Shown piece after piece: positions 6,809 to 14,422 of a DNA stretch of 14,422 nucleotides (positions are counted from its first letter, which is position 1; every line of letters begins with the position of its first letter). Source of the stretch: Herminiimonas sp. (GTDB lineage Bacteria; Pseudomonadota; Gammaproteobacteria; Burkholderiales; Burkholderiaceae); assembly GCA_014377155.1 (NCBI GenBank), contig JACMQD010000420.1, forward strand, positions 1-14,422. Reading direction: 5' to 3'. The translations under genes were made by a program, and so were the position numbers. Below the pieces are notes generated by a model. The model saw only the letters and a list, made by a program, of their open reading frames with translations, ran no database searches and was not told the DNA's origin.

Positions 6809-8605
6809 ATGCCAGCTACAGGATATCCACGACCGCAGCTCATGCGCGACGATTGGCAATCACTCAACGGCGCGTGGCGTTTTACCTTCGCTGACGACCG
6901 GCGCTACGAGCATCCTTCTGACCCGATCGAATGGACCCACGAAATCATCGTGCCGTTCGCACCGGAGTCACGCATGAGCGGGATCGATGATCGCGGTTTT
7001 CACCCGGTGTGCTGGTATCAGCGCGATTTTGACCTGACTCCCGATGGCAACCGGGCATTGCTGCATTTTGGCGCCGTCGACTACCGGGCGCGGGTGTGGG
7101 TCAACGGCCATCTGGTTGCCGAACACGAGGGCGGGCATACGCCATTTTCGGCCGACATCACTCAGGCCCTGGAGGCATCGGGCCGCAACACGGTCACGGT
7201 ATTCGTCGAAGACGATCCGCACGACCTCGCCAAACCGCGCGGCAAGCAGGACTGGCAACTGGAGCCGCACTCGATCTGGTATCCGCGTACCACCGGCATC
7301 TGGCAGACCGTCTGGCTCGAACGCGTCTCGCGGACTTATATCAGCAAGCTGCGCTGGACGCCGCATTTCGACGGTTTCGAAATCGGCTGCGAAACGTTCG
7401 TCAGTGGCGATCCGATGCAAGACCTCACCATCGAAGCGAGGATCATGCACGGCGATAAAATCCTTGCCGACGACCGCTACAAGCTGATCGGTGGCGAAGC
7501 GCACCGCAAGATCAGCCTGTCGGACCCGGGCATCGACGACTCGCGCAACGAACTGCTCTGGAGTCCTGAAAAGCCGACCCTGCTCGATGCGCAAATCACG
7601 CTGCGCCAAGGGAACATGATCCTCGATGTAGTCCATTCCTATACGGCGCTACGCTCGGCGAACATCAACCGCGACCGTTTCATGCTCAACGGCCGTCCCT
7701 ATCCGATGCGGCTGGTGCTCGATCAGGGCTACTGGCCGGACAGCCTGATGACGGCGCCCTCCGACGAAGCCCTGCGCAAGGATGTCGAACTGGCTAAAGC
7801 GATGGGTTTCAACGGCGTGCGCAAGCACCAGAAAATCGAAGACCCGCGCTATCTTTATTGGGCCGACCGACTGGGGCTGCTGGTCTGGGAAGAAATGCCG
7901 TCGGCTTATCGCTTCACGCCGCTTGCCATGACGCGACTGGTCAAGGAATGGGCCGAAGTCATCGAGCGTGACTACAGCCATCCCTGCATTATTGTCTGGG
8001 TGCCATTCAACGAATCCTGGGGTGTGCCCAACCTGACCTCGATGCAGGCGCACCGCAACGCCGTCGAAGCGCTCTACCACCTGACGCGCACACTGGACTC
8101 GACACGCCCCGTCATCGGCAACGATGGCTGGGAGGCATCGGCCACCGACATCCTCGGCATTCATGATTATGACGCCAGCCCGGAAAAGCTCGGCGCCCGC
8201 TACGGCTCGGCGCAGGCCCAGGACCTGTTCGACCGGCGGCGACCCGGCGGCCGTATCCTGACACTCGACGGCTATCCGCACCGCGGCCAGCCGATTGTGC
8301 TTACCGAGTTCGGCGGCATTGCCTACGCCAAATGTCCCGAACCCGGGGTGCGGCAAATCTGGGGTTATTCCAAAGTCGAGAATGATCAGGAATTTGGTGA
8401 CAGTTATCGCAAGTTGCTCGCTGTGGTCAACGAAACGGTCATGTTCAGTGGATTTTGCTATACCCAATTTGCCGATACCTTCCAAGAGGCGAATGGTTTG
8501 CTATGCGCCAATCGCATGCCAAAATTGCCACTGGAGCAAATATTCGCCGCTACCATTAACCAGCCATTGGCGGAAATCAAAAAGGCGCAAGCGGACGAAG
8601 ACTAG
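6809..8605 (+). CDS. Family 2 glycoside hydrolase (beta-galactosidase/glucuronidase-like)
   Basis: A 598-residue retaining beta-glycosidase, close in size to beta-glucuronidase (about 600) and far shorter than LacZ. The N-terminal jelly-roll sugar-binding domain (about 10-175) contains WYQRDFDL, VWVNGHLVAEHEGGHTPF and SIWYPRTTGIWQTVWLE. An immunoglobulin-like domain follows (about 176-283). The C-terminal barrel (about 285-585) has GFNGVRKHQKIEDPRYLYWAD, the acid/base motif VPFNESWG (Glu402) and the nucleophile motif VLTEFGG (Glu500). The NxK motif that recognises glucuronate in E. coli GusA is not seen in the matching region near ANGLLCANRMPK, so a neutral sugar is more likely. There is no signal peptide, so it acts in the cytoplasm on imported or internal glycans. 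It follows the GH1-reductase fusion gene and probably shares its transcript. The exact substrate is unknown. Confidence 0.9.
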   Translation: MPATGYPRPQLMRDDWQSLNGAWRFTFADDRRYEHPSDPIEWTHEIIVPFAPESRMSGIDDRGFHPVCWYQRDFDLTPDGNRALLHFGAVDYRARVWVNGHLVAEHEGGHTPFSADITQALEASGRNTVTVFVEDDPHDLAKPRGKQDWQLEPHSIWYPRTTGIWQTVWLERVSRTYISKLRWTPHFDGFEIGCETFVSGDPMQDLTIEARIMHGDKILADDRYKLIGGEAHRKISLSDPGIDDSRNELLWSPEKPTLLDAQITLRQGNMILDVVHSYTALRSANINRDRFMLNGRPYPMRLVLDQGYWPDSLMTAPSDEALRKDVELAKAMGFNGVRKHQKIEDPRYLYWADRLGLLVWEEMPSAYRFTPLAMTRLVKEWAEVIERDYSHPCIIVWVPFNESWGVPNLTSMQAHRNAVEALYHLTRTLDSTRPVIGNDGWEASATDILGIHDYDASPEKLGARYGSAQAQDLFDRRRPGGRILTLDGYPHRGQPIVLTEFGGIAYAKCPEPGVRQIWGYSKVENDQEFGDSYRKLLAVVNETVMFSGFCYTQFADTFQEANGLLCANRMPKLPLEQIFAATINQPLAEIKKAQADED

Positions 8606-8610
8606 CGGCG

Positions 8611-8634
8611 AATTCCCTTTTTTATCAAGGAATT
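8611..8634. other. Imperfect inverted repeat between the GH2 gene and prfC
   Basis: AATTCC (8611-8616) and GGAATT (8629-8634) are perfect arms around a 12-base AT-rich loop whose ends (TT and AA) can pair further past one bulged C. It starts six bases after the GH2 stop. There is no T-run after the second arm, so at best it is a weak terminator; its second arm touches the candidate prfC promoter. Confidence 0.3.
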
Positions 8635-8662
8635 AGACTTCATCGCCAAGAGCCGGTAGACT
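8634..8662 (+). promoter_or_regulatory. Candidate sigma-70 promoter of prfC
   Basis: TAGACT (8634-8639) and TAGACT (8657-8662) are separated by exactly 17 bases and match the -35 and -10 consensus at four of six positions each. Transcription would begin near 8669, about 20 bases before the ATG at 8690. Found by eye; the two boxes are also a direct repeat. Confidence 0.35.
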
Positions 8663-8689
8663 TTAGCCCTTTTCGCAAGAGCACCGATC

Positions 8690-10342
8690 ATGGCCGCCAT
8701 TCCTGATACATCATCGACCGACATCGCTGCGCCGGCCATCTCTACCGAGCTGATCACGCGTGAGGTCGTCCGCCGCCGTACGTTCGGCATCATTTCCCAT
8801 CCCGACGCGGGCAAGACTACGCTGACTGAAAAACTGCTGCTGTTTTCCGGCGCGATTCAGCTCGCCGGCACGGTCAAGGCGCGCAAGAGCGGTCGTCACG
8901 CCACCTCCGACTGGATGGAAATTGAAAAGCAACGCGGCATTTCGGTTGCCAGTTCGGTCATGCAGTTCGAATATCGCGACCATGTGATCAATCTGCTCGA
9001 TACACCCGGCCATCAGGATTTTTCCGAAGACACCTATCGCGTGCTGACCGCCGTCGATTCGGCTCTGATGGTGATCGATGCCGCCAAGGGCGTCGAGGCG
9101 CAGACCATCAAGCTGCTCAACGTCTGCCGCATGCGCAATACGCCGATCATCACTTTCATGAACAAGATGGACCGTGAAACCCGCGATCCACTGGAACTGC
9201 TCGACGAACTCGAATCAGTGCTCGACATCCAGTGCGCGCCGATCACCTGGCCGATCGGCATGGGCAAGTCGTTTCGCGGTGTCTATCACCTGATCAACGA
9301 CGAAATCATGCTGTTTGCCGCCGGTAGCGAAAAAGCAGATCAAACCTTCGAAATCATCAAAGGCATCGATAATCCTCGTCTGGCCGCCATGTTCCCGCTC
9401 GAAATCGAGCAGCTTAAAATGGAAGTGGAACTGGTGCATGGCGCGTCGCATCCGTTCGATCTCGACGCTTTTCTGGCCGGCACGCAGACACCGGTCTTTT
9501 TCGGCTCGGCGATCAACAATTTCGGCGTGCGTGAAATCCTCAATGCGCTGCTCGACTGGGCTCAGGCCCCACGCGACCGCGATGCGACGGTGCGCGTGGT
9601 CAAGCCGACCGAAGTGCCTTTCACCGGCTTCGTGTTCAAGATCCAGGCCAACATGGTCCCGGCGCATCGCGACCGCATTGCGTTCTTGCGCGTCTGTTCC
9701 GGACGCTTCATGCGCGGCATGAAGATCAAGCATCTGCGCCTCAATCGGGAAATCAAGGTGTCCAGTGTCGTTACCTTCATGGCGTCGAGCCGCGAGCAGG
9801 TCGAAGAAGCCTATGCCGGCGACATCATCGGTTTGCCGAACCATGGCAACATGCAGATCGGCGACAGTTTTTCTGAAGGCGAAATACTGCAGTTCACCGG
9901 CATTCCGTATTTTGCCCCTGACTTTTTCCGTGCTGTGCGCATTCGCAATCCGCTCAAGATCAAGCAATTGCACAAGGGTCTGCAGCAGTTGGGCGAAGAG
10001 GGCGCGGTCCAGGTCTTCAAACCGGTCCACAGCGGCGATCTGGTACTGGGCGCGGTCGGCGTTTTGCAGTTCGAAGTGGTCGCCAGCCGGCTCTTGAACG
10101 AATACGGCGTCGATGCTGTTTTCGAAGGCACCAGCATCAGCAGCGCGCGCTGGGTGTCATGCGACGACAAACGCATGCTGGCGGATTTTGAAAAATCCTC
10201 GGCCGGACATAATATTGCCTTCGATGCCGCCGGGAACATGGCCTACCTGGCAACCTCGGGCGTCAATCTCAAGCTGACGCAAGAACGCTGGCCCAAGGTC
10301 ACGTTCCACGCTACCCGCGAGCATGCTGTGAAGGTAGCTTGA
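8690..10342 (+). CDS. prfC: Peptide chain release factor 3
   Basis: RF3 is a translational GTPase that removes RF1 and RF2 from the ribosome after peptide release. The 550-residue protein is slightly longer than E. coli RF3 (529) because of an N-terminal extension of about 20 residues. GTPase motifs are all present: P-loop SHPDAGKTT (36-44), RGISV (82-86) in switch I, DTPGHQD (104-110) and NKMD (158-161). Further RF3 signatures are [15 protein letters not shown] and [15 protein letters not shown]. The C-terminal part contains [15 protein letters not shown] and the closing [18 protein letters not shown], as in RF3 and not in EF-G. ATG at 8690 has only a weak AAGAG before it. A candidate promoter immediately upstream suggests transcription independent of the glycan unit. 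Confidence 0.96.
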   Translation: MAAIPDTSSTDIAAPAISTELITREVVRRRTFGIISHPDAGKTTLTEKLLLFSGAIQLAGTVKARKSGRHATSDWMEIEKQRGISVASSVMQFEYRDHVINLLDTPGHQDFSEDTYRVLTAVDSALMVIDAAKGVEAQTIKLLNVCRMRNTPIITFMNKMDRETRDPLELLDELESVLDIQCAPITWPIGMGKSFRGVYHLINDEIMLFAAGSEKADQTFEIIKGIDNPRLAAMFPLEIEQLKMEVELVHGASHPFDLDAFLAGTQTPVFFGSAINNFGVREILNALLDWAQAPRDRDATVRVVKPTEVPFTGFVFKIQANMVPAHRDRIAFLRVCSGRFMRGMKIKHLRLNREIKVSSVVTFMASSREQVEEAYAGDIIGLPNHGNMQIGDSFSEGEILQFTGIPYFAPDFFRAVRIRNPLKIKQLHKGLQQLGEEGAVQVFKPVHSGDLVLGAVGVLQFEVVASRLLNEYGVDAVFEGTSISSARWVSCDDKRMLADFEKSSAGHNIAFDAAGNMAYLATSGVNLKLTQERWPKVTFHATREHAVKVA

Positions 10343-10671
10343 AGCTGGCGTAATCGTTTCTCGGGAGAAGGTGATAGCCTCATGTTCTCTCACGAATATC
10401 CATTTTTCCAATGCCGCGTGGCATTAAAATTCTCGTTCTAGAAATCCATTCAAAAAATCCTTAAAAGAATTTTTCGAGACAGGTTTTCTTACCGCATATG
10501 GGTGTAATATCAAGCTCAAGTTACAAGAATTTGCCTAAGTGTGGTTTTTATACATCACTTTAATCCGCCTGCCGCGGCCTATCCATGCGATATGGGCAAG
10601 TGTAATTCCCCTTCACATTGAACGTATTCCAAACGTCGCCCCAGGCGATTCCGGAATAAAGGAGTTGGGAC
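10343..10671. other. 329-base gap after prfC; AT-rich, no gene seen
   Basis: No supported gene. The stretch 10400-10560 is AT-rich and includes a perfect hairpin (10410-10425). A TGTAAT at 10503-10508 and a TATACA at 10549-10554 look like -10 boxes, but neither has a -35 at proper distance. The promoter of the following gene must lie here if that gene is transcribed alone. The gap ends with a strong ribosome binding site, GGAG at 10661-10664, seven bases before the ATG. Confidence 0.6.
10410..10425. other. Perfect hairpin AATGCC-GCGT-GGCATT
   Basis: Six-base arms with a four-base loop, 67 bases after the prfC stop. Bases after it on the plus strand are AAAATTCTCG, so the U-run of a factor-independent terminator is absent on that strand, and the minus strand lacks one too. 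It might protect the 3' end of the prfC message or be a protein site. Confidence 0.35.
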
Positions 10672-11259
10672 ATGCTTACCGCAACCTATTCCATCGTAAC
10701 AATTTCAAATGAGCAAAAAAACGCCCGCAGCATTCTGTTCAGGTTGCAGCAGGTGGTCAACAATATCTGGAACACGCTGGCAAAGCTCGACCTCCCCACG
10801 GTAGAGTCGACGCTCGAAAAACTGGAGCGTTTCGATTCCTACTGCCATTGCCGCAAGGTCGAGCTATATGTCATTCCCGCCGTGCGCGGTACCAACGGCG
10901 AGATCGATTCACTGATCGGCGAACTCGAAGCCCTCAGCATGCGCGGCGTGCAAATCCTCCGATCCCTGCACCAGCAGCTTCGCCAAGGTTTTGCAAAAGG
11001 TGTCATCAAGCTGTCAGACCTGCGTGAGTCGATGGAACTCTACTGCCGCAACCGCACCGAAATGTTGGCCAAGGAAGAAAACGAACTGTTGCCGCTGGTG
11101 CGCCGCACCTTGTCGGGTGATGCGTGGTTCTCGATTGCGGCCCAGTTTCTGTCCGACGATGGTCAAGCGAGGAACGGCAAGCGCGATGACGCATTTCCAT
11201 ACGATGGCGCTCATGATCTCGAAAGCCGGCACTTGCCCGACGCATCGCCGCAACCGTGA
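10672..11259 (+). CDS. Hemerythrin-like four-helix protein with degenerate iron site
   Basis: A 195-residue soluble protein beginning MLTATYSIVTISNEQKNARS, with a very good ribosome binding site. Four predicted helices follow the hemerythrin HHE pattern: ISNEQKNARSILFRLQQ, FDSYCHCRKVELYVIPAV, LIGELEALSMRGVQIL and ELYCRNRTEMLAKEENELLPLVRR. In hand alignment, His59 (HxxxEExxLFP position) and Glu135 (KEENELLPL) remain. The first-helix His is Gln15, the partner Glu is Val63, the fourth-helix His is Met131, and no His fits helix 3. A full di-iron, oxygen-binding site is therefore unlikely. Cys58, His59 and Cys60 form a CHC cluster that could bind another metal. The last 35 residues are polar and probably disordered. 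Family call moderate; function unknown. Confidence 0.65.
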   Translation: MLTATYSIVTISNEQKNARSILFRLQQVVNNIWNTLAKLDLPTVESTLEKLERFDSYCHCRKVELYVIPAVRGTNGEIDSLIGELEALSMRGVQILRSLHQQLRQGFAKGVIKLSDLRESMELYCRNRTEMLAKEENELLPLVRRTLSGDAWFSIAAQFLSDDGQARNGKRDDAFPYDGAHDLESRHLPDASPQP

Positions 11260-11273
11260 ACCTGCTCCCAGAA

Positions 11274-11303
11274 GCCGGTCGATCGATCTCTCGTTCGACC
11301 GGC
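11274..11303 (+). terminator. Inverted repeat GCCGGTCGA-N12-TCGACCGGC, possible transcription end
   Basis: Perfect nine-base GC-rich arms at 11274-11282 and 11295-11303, beginning 15 bases after the stop of the hemerythrin-like gene. A second small hairpin (GGCA...TGCC at 11301-11312) follows at once. Position fits a terminator, but the downstream DNA is GC-rich with no T-run, so it may be a Rho-dependent or mRNA-stabilising structure. Confidence 0.4.
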
Positions 11304-11446
11304 AGGCTTGCCTGATACGGGGCGCCGCGCGTTAATCAGAGGCTGCTCCGCGCCGGCATTTTCCTGAATGGTCGAGTTTTTCTGGCTCGCTTTGTGCGCT
11401 TTGTCGACCAAAATATGTTTGTTTTGAATCGCTGCATGAGCGCTAG

Positions 11447-11474
11447 TTGCGCACCGTGACGCGTGAAACATAAT
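11447..11474 (+). promoter_or_regulatory. Candidate sigma-70 promoter of the TAXI gene
   Basis: TTGCGC (11447-11452) is followed after 16 bases by CATAAT (11469-11474), five of six matches to the -10 consensus. The start of transcription would be near 11481, leaving about 118 bases before the ATG at 11599. Found by eye. Confidence 0.35.
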
Positions 11475-11598
11475 CAGGCTTCCGCAAGCAAGAACTCTAA
11501 AACGGGCTTAATACAAGTTCCTCGATCTGATAGCCGCCTCGAGCTTGCATAGTCATGCATTTGTTGGCATGGTGTCTGCACCAAATGCCCATTTTCTC

Positions 11599-12960
11599 AT
11601 GCCAAAAATCCTGAAATTCACCACTTTCGCGTTGCGCGACTTGTTCGCTACCGCAGGACCGGCCACGATTGCCATCGTCCTGCTCTGTCTGGCTGCTTAC
11701 TGGCTGGTCGACCCTACTCCGCCCGGACGGGTGACGATTTCCACCGGCCAGGAAAACAGCGCCTACGAAGAATTCGCCAGGAAGTATGCAAGCGCCCTCG
11801 CGAAATACGATGTCAAGGTCGTCCTCAAACCTTCGCAGGGCTCACAAGAAAACCTGCAGCGCCTGAATGATCCGCACTCCGGCGTCGACATCGCATTCGT
11901 CCAAAGCGGCTCAACCGAGCATGATGCAGCCGAACGCCGCGGTCTGGTGTCGCTCGGCAGCCTGTTTACCGAGCCGCTGTGGCTGTTCTACCGCGAAGGC
12001 CGCGACCTGACCGAACTGGTCCAGTTAAAGGGCATGAAGGTCAATGTCGGCGCCGATGGCACCGGGGTACCGCAACTGTTTCGCAAGCTGCTGGCGGCCA
12101 ACGGTATCGAGCCGACCCAATTGACATTGGGTGCGCTGGAAAACACCCCGGCGACGGTCGAATTGCTGGAAGGCCGGATCGATGCGCTGGTGTTCAGTTC
12201 GGCGCCCGATGCGCTGCTGATCCAGATGCTGCTGCAGACGCCCGGCATCAAACTGTTCGATTTCGTGCAGGCCGAAGCCTACACGCGACGGTTTCCTTTT
12301 TTGTCCAACGTCATGCTGCCACGCGGGATCGTCGATCTCGGGCGCGACCTGCCGCCGAAGAACTATCACCTGGTGGCGCCGACGGCAACACTCGTCGCGC
12401 GCCAGGACCTGCATCCGGCACTGATCGACATGTTCGTCCAGGCCGCATCGGACATCCATGGGGGTGCCGGCTGGTTTCGCAAGCATGGCGAATTCCCTAC
12501 GGCCAGTTATACCGAGATTCCGGTGGCGCGCGATGCAGCGAAGTTCTACAAGAACGGACCGCCGTTCCTGCAGCGTTACATGCCGTTCTGGCTGGCCAAT
12601 TTCTTCGAGCGCATGTGGGTGGTGATCGTGGCACTCGGTGCGCTGTTGCTGCCGCTGTCGCGCATCGTGCCGCCGCTATACGTGTGGAAAGTGCGCTCGC
12701 GCGTGTATCGCTGGTACGGTCAGTTGCGCACGGTGGAGCAGGCAATCGAGGATGTACCGGCCGACCAGCGGGCGAGCGTCTACCCGGCGCAGTTGCAGCG
12801 GCTTGACGAGATCGAAGAGAAGGTTAATCAGATTTCGATTCCGCTGTCGTTTGCCGAAGAACTGTACGGCTTGCGCAGCCATGTCAACTTCGTACGCAAG
12901 CGTGTCATCGGTCTGATGCAGGCGACCGACAACGAGGTCGCGCCTGAGGCCTCAGCGTGA
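11599..12960 (+). CDS. TAXI-family TRAP-type solute-binding protein, membrane-anchored at both ends
   Basis: A 453-residue protein. A basic N-terminus (MPKILKFTTFALRDL) leads into a membrane helix (about 19-36). A TAXI-type binding domain follows (about 43-335): RVTISTGQENSAYEEFARKYA, VDIAFVQSGS, LWLFYREG, LKGMKVNVGADGTGVPQLFRKLL and ELLEGRIDALVFSSAPDALL. A second helix (about 338-356, VVIVALGALLLPLSRIV) is followed by a charged, helical tail of about 95 residues. By the positive-inside rule the binding domain faces the periplasm and the tail the cytoplasm. Such proteins bind small anions for TRAP transport; no permease gene is nearby. ATG at 11599 is chosen because the membrane helix follows at the right distance; ATG 11569 and TTG 11545 are alternatives, and none has a clear ribosome binding site. 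Its stop abuts the btuF stop. Confidence 0.8.
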   Translation: MPKILKFTTFALRDLFATAGPATIAIVLLCLAAYWLVDPTPPGRVTISTGQENSAYEEFARKYASALAKYDVKVVLKPSQGSQENLQRLNDPHSGVDIAFVQSGSTEHDAAERRGLVSLGSLFTEPLWLFYREGRDLTELVQLKGMKVNVGADGTGVPQLFRKLLAANGIEPTQLTLGALENTPATVELLEGRIDALVFSSAPDALLIQMLLQTPGIKLFDFVQAEAYTRRFPFLSNVMLPRGIVDLGRDLPPKNYHLVAPTATLVARQDLHPALIDMFVQAASDIHGGAGWFRKHGEFPTASYTEIPVARDAAKFYKNGPPFLQRYMPFWLANFFERMWVVIVALGALLLPLSRIVPPLYVWKVRSRVYRWYGQLRTVEQAIEDVPADQRASVYPAQLQRLDEIEEKVNQISIPLSFAEELYGLRSHVNFVRKRVIGLMQATDNEVAPEASA

Positions 12961-13841
12961 CTAGCGCCTGGCGCGCGCCGCATCGAGCTGGCGGCACAAG
13001 GCGTCGGTGCCGTCGAGGATGCGCGGCCCGGCACGCGTCATCGTGTCGCTATCGAGTGAAATCAAATTGGCGCGCCGCACCGCGGTCAGCTTCGTGAAGC
13101 GCCGCCATTCGTCGAGCCGCTCGGCCTTTGCGCTGCTGCCGGTAATAATAGTTTCCGGGTCGGCTTGCAGCACCGCTTCGATGCTGATGGTCGGTGCCAG
13201 CTGTGGCAACTTGCCGAATACATTGACGCCGCCGCATAGCTTGATCGCAGTCGAGACCATGTGCCGGTCGTTGAGCGTCATCAGTGGTGCGCGCCAGATC
13301 TGGTAGAACACGCTAATCGGCGGGCGTTGGCTGTACGTTGCCTTCAACACTTGCAGGCGCTGGCGAAACGCTTGCGCCGCTGCACGCCCAATGGCGTCTG
13401 TGCCGGCCAGGTGCGCCAGGCGTTCTAGTGATGACGCGATCGTCTCGAAATCTTGCGGCTCGCTGTCGAATATGGGAATGTCGAGTGTCTTGAGCCGGGC
13501 CAGCTGTGCCGCGGAATTGCCGCTGCCCCAGATCACCACCAAGTCGGGTTTCAATGCGATTACGCGTTCCAGATCGAGCGAAGTGGCGCCGCCGACCGAG
13601 TTGATTTTTTGCGCTTGCGGCGGGAAATTGCTGTATTCGCTGACGCCGACCACTTTGTCGCCAGCGCCGGCGGCAAACAGCAGTTCGGTAGCATGGGGCG
13701 CCAGGCTGACGATGCGTTGGGCCGGTGTGGCTAGCGTGACGGTGCGCTGCGCATCGTCTTTGACCGACACGGCTGCAAGCACCTCCGTGCTCGATGCCAG
13801 CAGCACGATCACCGCCGTTGCAAAGTGCAGAAAACGTGCCA

Positions 13842-13842
<1 letters not shown>
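12961..13842 (-). CDS. btuF: Periplasmic cobalamin-binding protein of an ABC importer
   Basis: BtuF captures vitamin B12 in the periplasm and delivers it to the BtuCD importer. The 293-residue protein has a signal peptide (MARFLHFATAVIVLLASSTEVLA, cut near residue 23-24). The BtuF-type fold follows: RIVSLAPHATELLFAAGAGDKVVGVSEYSNFP, the helix LDLERVIALKPDLVVIWGSGN, and the C-terminal lobe with KLCGGVNVFG, APTISIEAVLQADPETIITG and RAGPRILDGTDALCRQL. The layout closely follows E. coli BtuF, though close relatives bind corrinoid precursors or haem, so the ligand is inferred. The ATG (13842-13840) shares one base with the panC stop, so translation is probably coupled. No btuC or btuD is in the window. 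The stop TAG (12963-12961) directly adjoins the convergent TAXI gene. Confidence 0.88.

Positions 13843-14422
<580 letters not shown>

Larger units (their letters stand above)
11260..11598. other. 339-base gap before the TAXI gene; no gene seen
   Basis: It holds a nine-base inverted repeat (11274-11303) close to the preceding stop and a candidate promoter (11447-11474). A weaker pair, TTGTCG (11401-11406) and TTGAAT (11424-11429) with 17 bases between, is also possible. A minus-strand open frame crosses the region but has no ribosome binding site and unlikely composition. Confidence 0.6.

Noticed and set aside
7649..8485. Long minus-strand open frame (278 codons) inside the GH2 gene
   Set aside because: It lies wholly within a gene whose plus-strand product has clear catalytic motifs; long antisense frames are common in GC-rich coding DNA, and this one has no recognisable motif or ribosome binding site.
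6809..8605. Naming the GH2 enzyme beta-glucuronidase because of its length
   Set aside because: The NxK motif that binds the glucuronate carboxylate in E. coli GusA is not seen in the corresponding C-terminal region, so the substrate is left open.
9215..10030. Long minus-strand open frame (271 codons) inside prfC
   Set aside because: Shadow of a well-supported GTPase gene; the translation shows no family character.
10410..10425. Factor-independent terminator of prfC
   Set aside because: The hairpin is perfect, but neither strand has a T-run after it, so it is recorded only as a structure.
11211..11471. Minus-strand 86-codon frame in the gap before the TAXI gene
   Set aside because: It overlaps the end of the hemerythrin-like gene, crosses the inverted repeat, lacks a ribosome binding site and resembles no family.

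Overview
The window looks like chromosomal DNA of a betaproteobacterium, most likely Burkholderiales and probably the Oxalobacteraceae. This rests on moderately GC-rich coding sequence, a PrpE-type propionyl-CoA synthetase, a panC-btuF pair, and a TAXI-type anchored binding protein. It is an inference from protein character; no search was run. I see no tRNA, rRNA, CRISPR array, insertion sequence or phage gene.

Left part (1-3106): the 3' end of prpE; two unrecognised small proteins (618-1019 and 1064-1420); a glutathione S-transferase (1458-2087); and a cluster of small proteins. That cluster is a 50-residue basic protein whose stop codon overlaps the start of a secreted Cys-rich protein, and a convergent small exported protein on the minus strand.

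Middle part (3285-8605): a lone, divergent pdxJ (pyridoxine 5'-phosphate synthase) whose sequence resembles the Bacteroidetes/Xanthomonas-type branch. After a 429-base gap comes a two-gene glycan unit. The first gene encodes a family 1 glycoside hydrolase fused to an RmlD-type sugar-nucleotide reductase; the second encodes a cytoplasmic family 2 glycoside hydrolase. Both hydrolase domains keep their two catalytic glutamates, the reductase keeps its Rossmann and YxxxK motifs, and neither protein has a signal peptide. This unit is the most distinctive part of the window: intracellular glycan cleavage joined to nucleotide-deoxysugar chemistry, with no rmlABC genes or glycosyltransferases in view.

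Right part (8690-14422): prfC (release factor 3), apparently with its own promoter; a protein that fits a hemerythrin-like four-helix pattern but has lost most iron ligands; and a TAXI-family solute-binding protein anchored in the membrane at both ends, with no TRAP permease nearby. On the minus strand are btuF (cobalamin-binding protein) and the C-terminal two-thirds of panC (pantothenate synthetase). panC and btuF overlap by one base, and btuF and the TAXI gene converge with directly abutting stop codons.

Number-based statements on genes (start, stop, residue positions) come from reading the sequence. Family assignments come from motif recognition. Promoters and hairpins are candidates found by eye.
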